A DNA stretch of 64,000 nucleotides. Source: Podaxis mareebaensis (Eukaryota; Basidiomycota; Agaricomycetes; Agaricales; Agaricaceae). The notes under the pieces were generated by a model. That model worked only from the letters and a program-made list of their open reading frames with translations, did not search any database and had not been told where the DNA came from. The stretch spans positions 1 through 64,000 of the forward strand of contig JAEUWP010000026.1 of the NCBI GenBank assembly GCA_018524725.1, written 5' to 3'. Shown piece after piece: positions 34,901 through 47,100 of the stretch (positions are counted from its first letter, which is position 1; each line of letters starts with the position of its first letter). A program made the translations under genes and the position numbers.

Positions 34901-37900
34901 GTGAAAGACGACGTCGAGATCTCGGATTCATCACCCTCGTCGAAGGATTCGCCCTCGTCAACGTCGATATAACGCTCCTGCACCGGCGGAGTCCATTCCT
35001 CAATCGAAAGCCCATAAATCTCCGATCCTTCCAATAACGAATCATCAGAATGGTGTGAGGATAAGAATGAAACACTGCTTGCGTTGCTGCTAGAACGCGC
35101 CACAGTCACCGTAGAATCACGGATATGCCCTTGCATAGTAATGATTTCCTCCGTTATGACATTATCGCTTCCAACACCTTTCGACACTAGGGAGGGTGGA
35201 CGTGGGGGTTCTTCAGCAACTCGCTCAAAGATAAACGGACGCCCAACAACGCGAGGACCAGGTGTGTGCCGTTCAATGATTTGAGGTGCTCCTTGAACAT
35301 CCTGACGGATGATAATGGGTTGTTGAGGGGAGGGAGTACGATGAAGGAAGTCTGAGAGCTCTCGAAGTTCATCACGAAGGGCTTGCAAATTGTCTGCCAA
35401 ACCCTGATTCTCATCACCCCGTATATCATTGTATCGCCGCAAGTCATCAGCCAAACGATCAAGATCCCTTCCAATATCACGAGGAGGCTCGATGCTCTCC
35501 GTGCTTTCTGTGCGTAACGTGCCCGGTGCGGAGAACACAGTACCCTCGGGTGTAGTTACACTAACCTCACCAGAACCCTCGGGTGTAGCCATACTCGGGA
35601 TGCTGGGCACGCTTGGAAGCTCACGGGGCGAAATAGGAACAGGCGTTGCGGATCCATTCAAACAAGTGTCAGTAGCGCTTCAAGCCAATATGAACGTGAA
35701 AAACTCACCGATCGAGGATACTCGGAACTTGGTATCGTACTCAACAACGATGGCTCCGTCGATGGTGATCCGAATTCAGACTCCTCAGGAGGCGGAAGCT
35801 CAACCTCCCTCTCGACACCCTCCAAGTCTTCTTCCTCAGCAGTATCGGCCAATGAAGACGAATAATCAAGAACAGATGATTCGGGCTCCGACTCTGACAC
35901 AAAAGACGAAGACGTCACTGATGGTGTCCTTGGAGCCACGACAGCAGGGGGTTGCACAGGCGACCTGGCAATAGACACGGTCCCACTTGAGAGGGAAAGG
36001 CTTGAAGGCGTTGACACAGACTCCGGAGATTCAGAAGGAGGAAGCGTAGGAACAGGAGTGATAGATGGAAGCGGCGAAGCTGCCACAAGCGAAGTCAACG
36101 GCGAGGGCGAAGGAGGAATTGTGCTGAGTCTGTCAACAGACGAAACCGAAGAAGCACTCGAGGCGCTTGGGCGCAAGAACGACGTGTCGTAGGAAGTTTC
36201 TGGGACATCATGAACGACGATTGAACGGAGAGAAGGTGAAGGCTGTAGGACAGAGGAATCGTAGGAAAGACTTGTTTCTCTCGCCCATGGGGTACTCCGG
36301 GGGCTCGAGATAGGCAAAGAACTAGGACTTGAAATCGGCAACGAGCTTGGCGTAGGGACATCTGATGTGGAAGGAAGTGTGCCTGAGACTGTGCTTGGGG
36401 TGGAAACGGGAGGCTCAGAAACAACGCGAGGAGTTGGCGGAAGACTACGACTACGAGGGGTGGCGTCAGAAGATGGTTCGAAACTTGAGGGCGTAAGAAC
36501 CGATTCCGATTCCGTCGGCTCCTCAGTCTCTGGAAGCGAGGACAACAACTCGATATCAGAGCTGGATACAGGACGACTCTCAACAGGTTCTGTGGGAAGA
36601 GTCGGTGTTGGCATAGATGACGGTGTTGGGACATGAAGAGACTCTGTGGAGGGAGGTAAAGATGGTACAGGCGAAAGGGAAGGGACTGTCGGGGGCAGAG
36701 GAACTTCTTCAGGCAACAGATCCGAGATCGAGGGCTGCGGCGACCTAATCGTGGGCACTTCAGAGGGCGTTGGGATGTTGATAAGGCTCTTATCATCGTC
36801 AAACAAACCAACAGAGGACAGCTTCTTCGGGGTGGATTGCACCGACTCCGAAGGGATTTCTCGGGGTTCTGGTTCAATCTCTGGCTCTGGCTCCTCTGGA
36901 ATTTGCGAAACACCATGGTCAGAAGGCGTGGGCATTTGGGAAGCAGTATGATATTCAGTCTCAGTGGGCGGTTCACTGGCAGTCTTGTACGTAGTCAAAG
37001 CAGCATCAGCGGTGACGAACTCCGTTTCAGGCAACGAGGGAATGGTAGAAAGCGATTTGAACGAGGCCGGCGACGACACCTCGGAAGCCATATCCTCCGC
37101 GCTCAGGTACTCCGAACTGCCTTGCGACGCCGTTCGATACTTTTCAGAAGCAACTACGGAGGCGCGGTCAGAAACTCCATCAGAGGCAACGGATCGAGCA
37201 GGCGGCGTAATTGTGATCGTCTCACTGTAGCTCGAGACCGTCGTGCGCGTAAGAGTCGTAAGGTCAGAAGATGGACAAATGTCATAACCAGTCTCCGTTC
37301 CACGAGTGAAACTGTTGGTGACACTGCTCGAACTAGCCTCAGGGGTATACGTCCCGTTGTATGTCGCACTTCCCGGAGTATGACTCCCGCTGCCGTAGGT
37401 AAGGCTACCTGGAGTATAGCTTCCACTTCCACTACCACTTCCACTTCCACTTCCGGGGGTATAACTGCCTGTATAGCTGCCAGACCCACTTGGAGTATAG
37501 CTTCCGCTACCACTCGCGGTATAGCTCTCAGTCCTGCTTCCAGGAGTATAGCTCCCACTCCCACTGGCGGTATAACTCTCGGTCCGGCTGTTGGGGGTGT
37601 AACTTCCACCCTGGCTGCTTGGGGTTTGAGTCCCAGTGTAGGTGTTACTTCCTGGAGTGTAGGTACCCGTGTAGGTCACACTCCCTGGGGTATAGCTTCC
37701 ACTATTCGAGGTATAAGTCCCACTCCCAGGCGTATAGGCAGAAGCGCCAGGGGTATAAGTCTCCGTGAGCGTGCCAGAAGGAGTATAGGTAGAGGAAGAA
37801 GGATGGCCATTCTCTTTGTCAGAGCTCTCAGCTGTATAGGTAGAGGTTTCCGAACGAGAACCCCCACGAACACGACGAGTGACGGCTCTGGCTCTGGAAA

Positions 37901-40671
37901 GCGTTGACGGCGAAGTGCCCGAGAAAGTGACAGAGTCATCATGAGAGTCACCGAGGTAAGAAGCAGACTCAGTCCCGCGGTACGACAAAGTGGAAGGGAC
38001 GATCTGAGTTGAAGACGACTGGGTGAATGTACCGGAGCGAAGACCGGAGGAAGTTCCATAACCCGTTTCCGTTATCATTCCAGTCCCAGTCCCAGTCCCT
38101 GTTCCAGTCCATTCCGTTTGAGAATAGTAAGTCGACGACACATTTGACCTGGTCCCACTCGACGTGGCAGAGAAGAAGTGTTCATCAGAAACCTCAGATC
38201 GAGCCTTATCACTGCCTCGCCCCGTGCTCGGAGGTGGTGTAATGTAGATTTCCTTGCCCAACGACGGACCACTGGACACGGACACAGGCGAATACTCGAA
38301 TAATTGTCGCATGTTACCCGTGCTGGGACGTCCACCGCGAGCACGGTTCAAGGCCGAGTTAAACTCCGTATCCATATCAGTCATGGACCCCGTCCTCCTC
38401 AAGGAATTCCCCCGACTTGGTGCGATGACGCGAGGATCACCAGGGTAAACATAACGGTCATTGTGAATGACAGTATCATCTACGGTGCCGGTGTGATGAG
38501 AAGAGACGAATGAGAGATGACGAGTGAGAGGAGAGCTGTCTGAAGGATAGTCTGCGATGTCAGGGATGGAGCTGAGGGGAGGAACGAAGACAGTTGAACG
38601 CGACCCAATCGAGGTAGAGCTACTTCTACTGTCGACGGACAGGATCGTGCGAATGGAGCCAGTCGGGGAACGAGTGAGTTGTGAATCGGACACCGAGACA
38701 GGTCGGTTAACGGCTTCCCTGTAATCAAGTTAACAACAATGACCAACACAGAAACACAAGAACCACGCACCAGATACGGTTTACCCATTTTTGCCTCTCC
38801 AGAAGACTCTCAGCGGCCAACCTCTCCACGCCATCAGCATACATCATATGGAACGGCACCAACATATCCATCAAGGGCTGTCCATCCTTCTCCGCACTTT
38901 GAACTCGAGCCGCAACAGTGCCTACATCATCCCGAGCACTGGGATGCGTCGGGGAAGGAGCTGATTGCACGCTTGTACAGTTCAAGAGATCCAATGCGAC
39001 AATACCACGTCCACCACCGGGCGCGAGCCAAGAAAGAAGCAACATGTGAGGATACAACAGGGCCTGACACCTTTGCCAACGGTAAGGCGGTGCAGCATGA
39101 ACGTTGAGATACCAAAGGAGCCCAATATGAAGTGGCTAAACAGATAATGTTCAGCTTCCCGAACAGGAAAGAGACTAAAATAACTCACAGGTTCATTGCT
39201 CTGGGTGTAGGGACTGAACTGTCCGAGGTCAAAACCTGGAGGCAAGGCTCCACTACGACTGCTCCTAATACTTGCGCTATCACCATTGCTATCCCGCTTT
39301 GCAGTTATCGGGTCACTGGCTGGCCGCAAACCGCCTGACTCACGAAGTCGAGCTCCAGCACGTTGAACACGTCGCCGGATGCCGAACAAGCCTTCACTGT
39401 CAATAGGCGGAGAGGTAGTATCGGTGTTTGAAGAAGACGGCTTGTCTTCAGCTGGGCGAGATGCAGGGGTTCGCTCCTTCCACGCTGAAACCAGATTTCG
39501 GACGGAAGCGAGCGGTGAACGAGGGGAAGTTTGGGGTCTTCGCAACGTTGCTGTGGAGGTTGGAGTAAAAGTTGACCCCGTGTCGGTGTAGGATGCCGTA
39601 GTCAAAGTTCCTGAGTTAGCACCAGTGACCGTGTCAGTGCCAGTTTGAGTGTTAGTATACGTATGAGTCAATGTGTCGGTGTATGTGCCTGGAGTATGTG
39701 TATATGAACTGGGAGTAAGATATGAACCGGTCCTCGTGTAATCGGATGTGCCTGTACGAGTCGGAGGAGAGAGCAAGCTGGAATACGTGGGACGTGTCTC
39801 AGAGGCCGTGTAGGATCCGGATGACCCAGAAGACTTGGTTGGAGAGGAAGGTCGTGAGCCATAGCCATAACTTGTACTGCCGTAGCCATAGCCAGTTGTG
39901 GTGTTGGTGGCAGAAGGAAGGAAAGGACTAGCTGAACGACCAGGAGCAGAAGCAATTCGCGAGTGGCCACCACCCTGGCTTTCGAATACCGCAATCAGCT
40001 CCGTGGCACGTCCGGGAGGAGGCAAAGTCTTGTCTCCGCTTGGGTCTGTTGAAGAGCGAGAATGGCCGCTAGAGGGTGTGCCTCCAGGAAGGAGCGTAGA
40101 TCTGCGTAGGGCGTCTGGAGTGGGATTGGCTGGCCTGTTTGCTGAGGCCGAAAAAGCGCCAGAAGTTGGTCGAGACTCCTCGGTGCGTTCCGTAATACGA
40201 CTTAGGCGAATGCGAGGGTCAGCCGGTTGAGGTGTGCGATTACGAGCAGTTGGAAGGGTAACATAGGACGTGGAGCCGGTGTAGGTACCAGAATATGTGC
40301 CAGTATAGGAGCCTGTGTATGAGCTTGAAGGAGTGTAAGACTGTCCCCGGGACCACTGGGAAAGTGTATTTTCTGTATTTGTAATTTCGTCGTCGATCGT
40401 ATTTAGCGTTGCTTCAACCTCGTCTAGGGAATCATCGTCGGTATACGAGGAATCGTCGTGGCGCATATGCTGCTCGGACTCATCGCGATCTAACAAGAAA
40501 GAGATAGTGAGTTTTGACACCCCAAACAAAGAATCCTTGCCCCGGACCTGAGCGGGAAGTATACGAATATCTTGAAGGCGAAAGCGGTGTTTGAGTGTCG
40601 GTTGGTGTAAAAGTCGAGTAGGTTGCTGACCCGTAGGTCGGGGTCCAGGAGCTGGAAGGATTGCCGGACAT
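28720..40671 (-). CDS. Giant PH-domain, low-complexity, coiled-coil protein
   Basis: One very large multi-exon gene read right to left. Exons 40671-40548, 40489-39189, 39135-38771 and 38718-35709 join in phase to the first 1600 codons. It starts MSGNPSSSWTPTYGSATYS. About residues 475-605 form a PH-like domain (WQRCQALLYPHMLLLSW, GGRGIVALDLLNCTSV, RQKWVNRIWEAVNR). Then come a Ser/Thr/Gly/Tyr tandem repeat (YTPGSGSYT type), long Ser/Pro-rich tracts, Pro-rich and SR-like blocks (SRSRTPEDR), a helical Glu/Arg-rich coiled coil (about 30.4-29.3 kb), the segment EFSKALAAEVRMLLGEVGKL, and a conserved-looking end (HEMGFLLCMKSKYGPGGEFQ) with a Pro-rich tail. The exact last splice and stop are uncertain. 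The fifth intron ends in TG. A cytoskeletal or cell-cortex scaffold role is inference only. Antisense open frames here are shadows. Confidence 0.82.
31077..31220. repeat. 48-bp tandem repeat encoding SR-like units
   Basis: About three copies of a 48-bp unit (ggcgatcttctggagtcctt and neighbours) encode a 16-residue RPRSRTPEDRRRRSPR-like unit of the giant protein on the minus strand. Copies differ by few substitutions, indicating recent expansion. Confidence 0.75.
37340..37795. repeat. Coding repeat array, YTPGS units
   Basis: On the minus strand this array encodes roughly twenty variants of a (S)YTPGSGS/YTASGSG/TYTGTY unit, in DNA a loose 18-30 bp repeat. Similar units recur at 39590-39720 and 40260-40340 in the same gene. 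These are protein-coding repeats, not CRISPR. Confidence 0.75.
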
Positions 40672-41305
40672 AGCCTTAGTTGCAGAACATGGAGCCTAGC
40701 AGAAAGACCAACAGCTGCAGGGTTTGGGCAACGTACTTGTTGACTATTCTGGGCACTGGTTCAACAGATCTCGCCTTAGGGCAGGCCACCACGCGGTCGC
40801 GTCTGTTCACGTGACATGATTTCTGCTGCGTTCTCCGTCCTTCACGCACCGACTCTGAAGGCTTCGGAGGCTCGAACCTCCAGGGACGAGCAGCATGCAC
40901 GACGTTATACGTACTATATCATATGCCACAGTGAATTTGAACTCTTACACTCTTGAATATTTACCACGGGCGCGCCCACCCAGCGGCCCCATCCGACACG
41001 TCCTTGTTCCCGCTGGTCGAAAGTAATAGATTGCGCTCGAATACTCGGCACTCAGTAAGAACACTCATGATTGTGCTTCCTATGCCCGTGCACTGATGAT
41101 CATCTTACCTCTAATCTCACCTCTTAATTGCCCCTGCGCCTCTTGACGGTAAGCGTGAGAACTGTGTCCTAATTGATGCTGTGCAATGAGTTTCTTTAAG
41201 TAAATTGACTCGCCCCCACTCATCTCTCATCACACCACCATCCGTGTTGAGTGGTCCCATTCATACATCCTTGTTCTCATAAACTTGTGCACTTGATCTA
41301 TCGAG
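40672..41305. promoter_or_regulatory. Divergent spacer, giant gene / RBX1
   Basis: This 634-bp stretch separates the two start codons. No RNA gene or open frame was recognised. A short T-arm-like sequence near 40870 does not fold into a tRNA. Confidence 0.45.
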
Positions 41306-42088
<783 letters not shown>

Positions 42089-42200
42089 TAAAGATAAATA
42101 CGTCTGGGCGAATGAACATGCTGTAAGCAACCTCTCCACCTCCCATACACTCACGCACGCAAAGGACCCCTCTATCCAGACTCGGACGCTTTCTTGCTAC

Positions 42201-43389
42201 ATGGACAGCGATCATGCTATCTGGACATTCTCTCAAAATTTTACTTCAGAATTTCGTGCCGCCCACTCAGGTTTGCTATTTACTAGTTGCTCCGTTATCG
42301 CCAATCCTGAGCTAAAGGAGTGCAGAGCTTGAAGCACAATTGAATAATGCAAAAACATCTCCAACTCCCGAAGTTATCCAATCGCTTTCCATGGATCTCG
42401 CCAAGCTGTCTAAAAGCCTAGCTGATGCCGCAGGATCGCTCCCAACATACGATCAGAAGCTCTACGAAACGGCATGTCATCTCCCGTCCAGTCTACACAT
42501 CGCGATCTCAACCACACTACTTATCCTTCCAGCAAATAAGCGCCCTAGAGAAGAGTCTGGATGAACTCCGGACATCTGCGGCTCCCAAACAAAAGTTCGC
42601 TTTTAAACGGAAGGCACCAACCACACCCTCCCCTGTCCCTCCAACAGTGCCATCAACTTCCACACCTATGCCAACAGCGTCCTCTTCATCTCCATCGTCG
42701 AATTCTTCCATTTCGCGTCACTCATACAGCTACCTGACAATCGATTCACTTAATGGTCCACCCCCCACTTCCGATCTTACCATCTCGAACCTTGATCATT
42801 GTATCCTCAACCTCTTACCAACTAACCAATCCCAGCTGAGCATCTCAGCCATTCATCTACGAAATATCGCAAACTCGGTCCTTCTTCTACCGATGGTCAA
42901 TGGCAGCGCCCTTATCCATAACCTCTCGCACTGCGTTATTGTGATGGGCTGTCACCAAGTGGGTTGAGGATTACCCGAACGAGGGACTACTGAAGTAAAC
43001 GTCTACTAAACGTCTAACGATCTAGTTCCGTATGCACACCTCCGCCAAAGTCGACGTCTTCCTTTCGATCGCATCCAATCCGATCATAGAGAACTGCCGT
43101 GACATTCGTTTCGCCACCTACCCGCAGATCCTACTTCAGCCGGGACAATCGGGACAACGGGTGAGTTATCGCGGTTGTGACGAATCCTGAGCTAATCAGG
43201 ATTTGGACCACTTTCGGTTCGAAGATCGAGGGCCCTTTGGCTGTTCAAGACTTTTCTCACATTCGGAATACGCCTTCTCCGAACTGGACCCACATGAACC
43301 AACCGGACATGAGCAGGCCGTGGCCCCAAAGTCCTCTTTCGAGTATATCAGAAATCGAGGCTAGTTTACAAAGTATTCTTCCTCAATAA
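42201..43389 (+). CDS. TBCC: Tubulin-folding cofactor C (TBCC/C-CAP domain)
   Basis: A GTPase-activating chaperone that completes alpha/beta-tubulin heterodimer assembly with cofactors D and E. Five exons, 42201-42270, 42326-42471, 42533-42958, 43026-43160 and 43225-43389, join to 313 residues. The N-terminal helical part (SMDLAKLSKSLADAAGSL, QISALEKSLDELR) is followed by a Ser/Pro linker and a beta-helical C-CAP domain (LDHCILNLLP, LIHNLSHCVIVMGCHQFRMH, SAKVDVFLSIASNPIIENC). The family tail VQDFSHIRNTPSPNW is present. The second intron needs a GC donor (ACG|GCATGT at 42472). The catalytic Arg finger region (CHQFRMH) fits the Q-x-R motif of TBCC. Confidence 0.9.
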
Positions 43390-43658
43390 ACCTTCACGAG
43401 TAGACTGGCATTTTCCAGTACTTTCGCATCCAATATTTTAAGTGTAACATCAAGGTGGTAAGCGTGATTTCCACCCATCATTACATCCTCGGCCCAATTA
43501 TGGAAAGCTCCAGGCCTGCGTGACCGCCAAAATTGGTAAGGCCCACATTGAGGACTGCCTATACACCAACAGTACAACACCATGCACAACGTTACTCCGC
43601 CTCCCCTCATCCTCACCCTTCAACCACATCGTTGGAGCCCATTAACTACAAGTTGGTA

Positions 43659-44197
43659 ATGGGTGACTCACTGGTGGAATGTATCTCGGGCTGCTGTGGG
43701 GTTTGCTGTGCGTATTACCCGAAGCTGACTCAGTGCAAGGGTTAACGATTACACGGACTGACAACCTGGACACCGGACACCTCGTTATACAGGTGTCGCC
43801 TTCAGCTCAGCAATCACACAATGGAGTACCACCAGTATGTCTTGTCACTCGAATGCAAAGGTTATTCCGCAACTTGCCGCCTAGACACTTACTGCTCGAG
43901 TCTTGACCCATTCTAGGCCGAGCTGGTTCGGACGGGGTATGCTGTTGTGGTAGTCAATACGCGGGATGTTGCGGATCTTGTTGCGACGACAAGTTTAATG
44001 AAGATAACTTTGAGGATCAAGTTCGGAACGACATGGCTGAGACTCGAGATCCGAACGCCCCCATTGAACAGCCCAAAATGACTCCGGAAATGACCGTACC
44101 ATCGTCGAGCGACGGACCACAGACACAGGCGCGGGAACATGCGCATGAAGGGAGTGCGGTGGCGCAGAAAGAGGAGGCCAAGTCGCCGTCTTCATAG
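43659..44197 (+). CDS. Small cysteine-rich protein, unknown function
   Basis: Three exons, 43659-43740, 43793-43834 and 43917-44197, join in phase to 134 residues. The protein has two paired-cysteine clusters, ECISGCCGVCCAYYPKL near the N-terminus and GVCCCGSQYAGCCGSCC in the middle, then an acidic, hydrophilic tail (DDKFNEDNFEDQVRNDMAE) ending KSPSS. No signal peptide is evident. The CCxxCC pattern suggests metal binding or lipidation, but I do not recognise the family. The first donor (GGTTAAC) is weak, so the start and first junction are less sure than the last exon. Confidence 0.6.
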
Positions 44198-47100
44198 TGG
44201 AGTGGGATGAAGATGAAGTGTTTTGGAGTGTTTGGAGAACGGGTTTTCGGGGTGGGGCTACCCGACGAATGTGTTTCCCGAGGGTACCGCCTTTGCCCCA
44301 CCTATGTACATTGCTCCTTATCAGCTTTCGGGGTACTCATGTTGAATCTGCATGCTCGGTTTTTCGCCTGTACCAATGTTATGCACTGCCAACATGTTCT
44401 TGTGACATTGCTAGGTGTCTCAGCATTCTTAAGTTTCTGAGTGGTACGATCTGTCCTCCTGATTTCGGTGCAGATTGCAAACGTCCTCCGATTGGGTTTT
44501 TGATCCGGGGCGACATACTCATCAAATTGATGTACCTCCTGTCCCGCTGCGTTGAGGCTTGTATGAACAACTCTATTCAGAGACCATTGAAGTTGGCGAG
44601 AAGCAGATGGCCGTCGGGTGAACTTACGTCTAGTATTCATCTTGTTGCAGAGGAGGGGCCTGAAGAGACTGCCAGAGTTAGACGCTTGACTGCTCTCCTC
44701 GAAAAACCTCTGGGCTAGTGTCCGCTCGGTAACCCTTTGTCTGACCATTTCTAGTGCGCCCCCCAACACCGCATTGCCCGTCACCCTCCTGAGGCCTGAG
44801 GCTCGAAGGCTATTCTCCCGCCGCCTTTTTGGGCTACCGCCTAGGCAATGCAAGGACAAGCATAATAAGTCCCAGCTACATTAGGCACGAAAAGCCACCA
44901 TATTACTATCAGAGCAATCGCATGACTTTCCCTTAAAGGATGGTTGTTCCCTCGTACCTTCACCCTTTCAACTTCCCATTTGTTCTGATTTCGTTAGACA
45001 GCCTGTCAGCTGTCTCTGCGTTCCATGGACCATTGCAATTTCAGGAGCTTAGAGTCTGAGTTTGAATCTTCTACCTTGCCACCTATTGTATTTCTTCACC
45101 TGGGTTTCGTAGCAATATTACCTCATTGTAGCTGATGCTTCTCCATCGCGACGCCACTCTTCTTATGCCCTTCTTAGGTGTAGTCGCCATAGTTATTGAG
45201 ACAAAAACATTTCAATATGGCACAGAAGAAGCCACTCGACGTCTGCAGCCGAATGCCATGCCTATAATCTGAGTCCCATTTCGACCAAATCGAGAAGGGT
45301 GACGTTGGCGTGGTAAGTCATCTAAAACTCCGCACCTGTATCCACTACGTTTTAGCGAAGTGGTATTAATCATGTTACCTATCCCACCTAACGAGGTCTA
45401 CGTACTTAGGCATAATGTGAGGCAGACAGGACATAGCTGAATTGGTTTAAACGAATCAGCTTCAATGTGAGAGATCAAGTGCATATGTGGACCCTTTAAT
45501 GTCCCATACATGATGCAATCATCAGGACAGGAGAATCTTGCTTTTGGTCCCATACTTCCTTGTCGTTCCCTTCCAAGGGTGCCCGCGAGAGATTGAACTG
45601 GGCAACTCGTGTATTGTATCGCCTTGCGATGCTCCCGATCCTTCGAGCTATTATTCTGCTTTCGGGGGATCTCCCACGAAACGATCTCATCTTGTTCATC
45701 TTAAGCTGTATCCTCAGCAACCCAGAGCCCTGAGTATGGCATCTACCCCATCGAAATGGCTAGACATATACAACATCACCATTTATAGCCCAAGGCCCAA
45801 CGTGGTATCAACGTGGAGATCAGCTTATGACATGCATAGATTTATGCAAGTAACGGAAGTTAACGGTACCGTTGCATAGGTTGGTTGTCCTTCTGTCGCT
45901 GGGAACAAAGAATATCCCCAGATATCGTTGCTTACCCTCTATAAGGAGCAACCACTGGCGTTGTTGTCCCGAAAAATCTCCTCCCGTCTTGGATTCTGGC
46001 GGGCGGCAAATCTTGAGATCGACCTTGATGGCTCGATGAGAGGCTTGCGCTGGCCACTGGATGGATATCGATCACCGGGAAATAGCCTCGACCCATCCCC
46101 TTCACCCAGGGAAGCTGCACTAAATTTGTAGTTATGAGGATTGTGTTCGGTTCTGGTCGTTACTGGAATCCAGTTTGCACTATCTTTGGATGGATGGCTG
46201 GTTTAGCTTGCTGTGTTAGACTTCTCTCGACATCCTCCTTATTAATACAACTACCGAGAGGGGATCGAGTTGGGTCAGGGGTATGCCTATCTTTTCAGGT
46301 ACTCACGCTGTATGTGATTCTGCTGGCTACAGGTTTCCGAATCATATCTTTATCTGGCCAGTACTCGATCAGGAGATGACGCCACATACTGCGGGCCACG
46401 ATCACGACTTCCTGGAGTGTTCTAGTTGCCCTAATCGCTACCAACTGTTAACGATTGAATCCTAGGCTGTGCTGCTGGCAAGGGAGTTCAAAGAAGTCCA
46501 CTGTCGCGCGTAGCTTTGTCTTTTGATACCAGCAACTTTTATATAGGAGCACTCTCCAAGGCAGTATACCTTGTTCTTTTGAAAGGAAACAGCACTCAAG
46601 GACTTCAAAGAAGCTACTCCGGGGTCCGTTCTCACCCTCTACCCTGAAAATTTCGTGGTGCACTGCTTAGACCCGCGGCAGACGAGGTAACTATGAGTAT
46701 GATGCACAGGTAGACAAAGGGGACTTCAGAAGCATGATCTTCTTAGAGCTTTTAGGTAGCGTTGTTGTGGCGCACTTATAGAATTGCTAACACGGTGCTA
46801 GATGGAGCAGAACGAATTCCAACTCAGGTGGAATGCTGTGTGGACTACGACAAGTTCTGTGTTTCTCTCAAATCAGTCCCATGGTTCTTGCGTCTGATTC
46901 AACGTATCAAAAATTTTAACAGCAAAGTCTCCGAAAATGGCACGTCAGACCCGAAGAAACGAGACAGCCTTTTCACCGATCAGTCTTGAAGGTATGCGGA
47001 CGAAACGTCTCAGGAGTTTGGATGTATTGCTGGGGTGAGTCATACTATATGGTGCCGCAGCTGCGCGGAGCCGAAGCCTCTCTCATGACTTCCTATGCGC

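Noticed and set aside
37340..37795. Regular repeats that might be a CRISPR-like array
   Set aside because: The units vary in length, lack unique spacers and encode in-frame YTPGS repeats of a eukaryotic protein.
36837..37907. 356-codon plus-strand frame
   Set aside because: It lies opposite the long repeat-coding exon of the giant gene and has the composition expected from its complement.
38725..38771. Hydrophobic segment IWCVVLVFLCWSLLL suggesting a membrane helix in the giant protein
   Set aside because: It is read-through into an intron; the donor at 38770 and acceptor at 38719 replace it with IWEAVNRPVSV and end a PH-like domain.
40862..40890. tRNA T-arm-like sequence (ggaggttcgagcctcc on the minus strand)
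   Set aside because: The T loop would have six bases instead of seven, and no acceptor, D or anticodon arm can be built around it.
44302..44859. 185-codon minus-strand frame
   Set aside because: No domain, no splice context and no codon pattern distinguishing it from chance; kept only as part of the gene-poor block.
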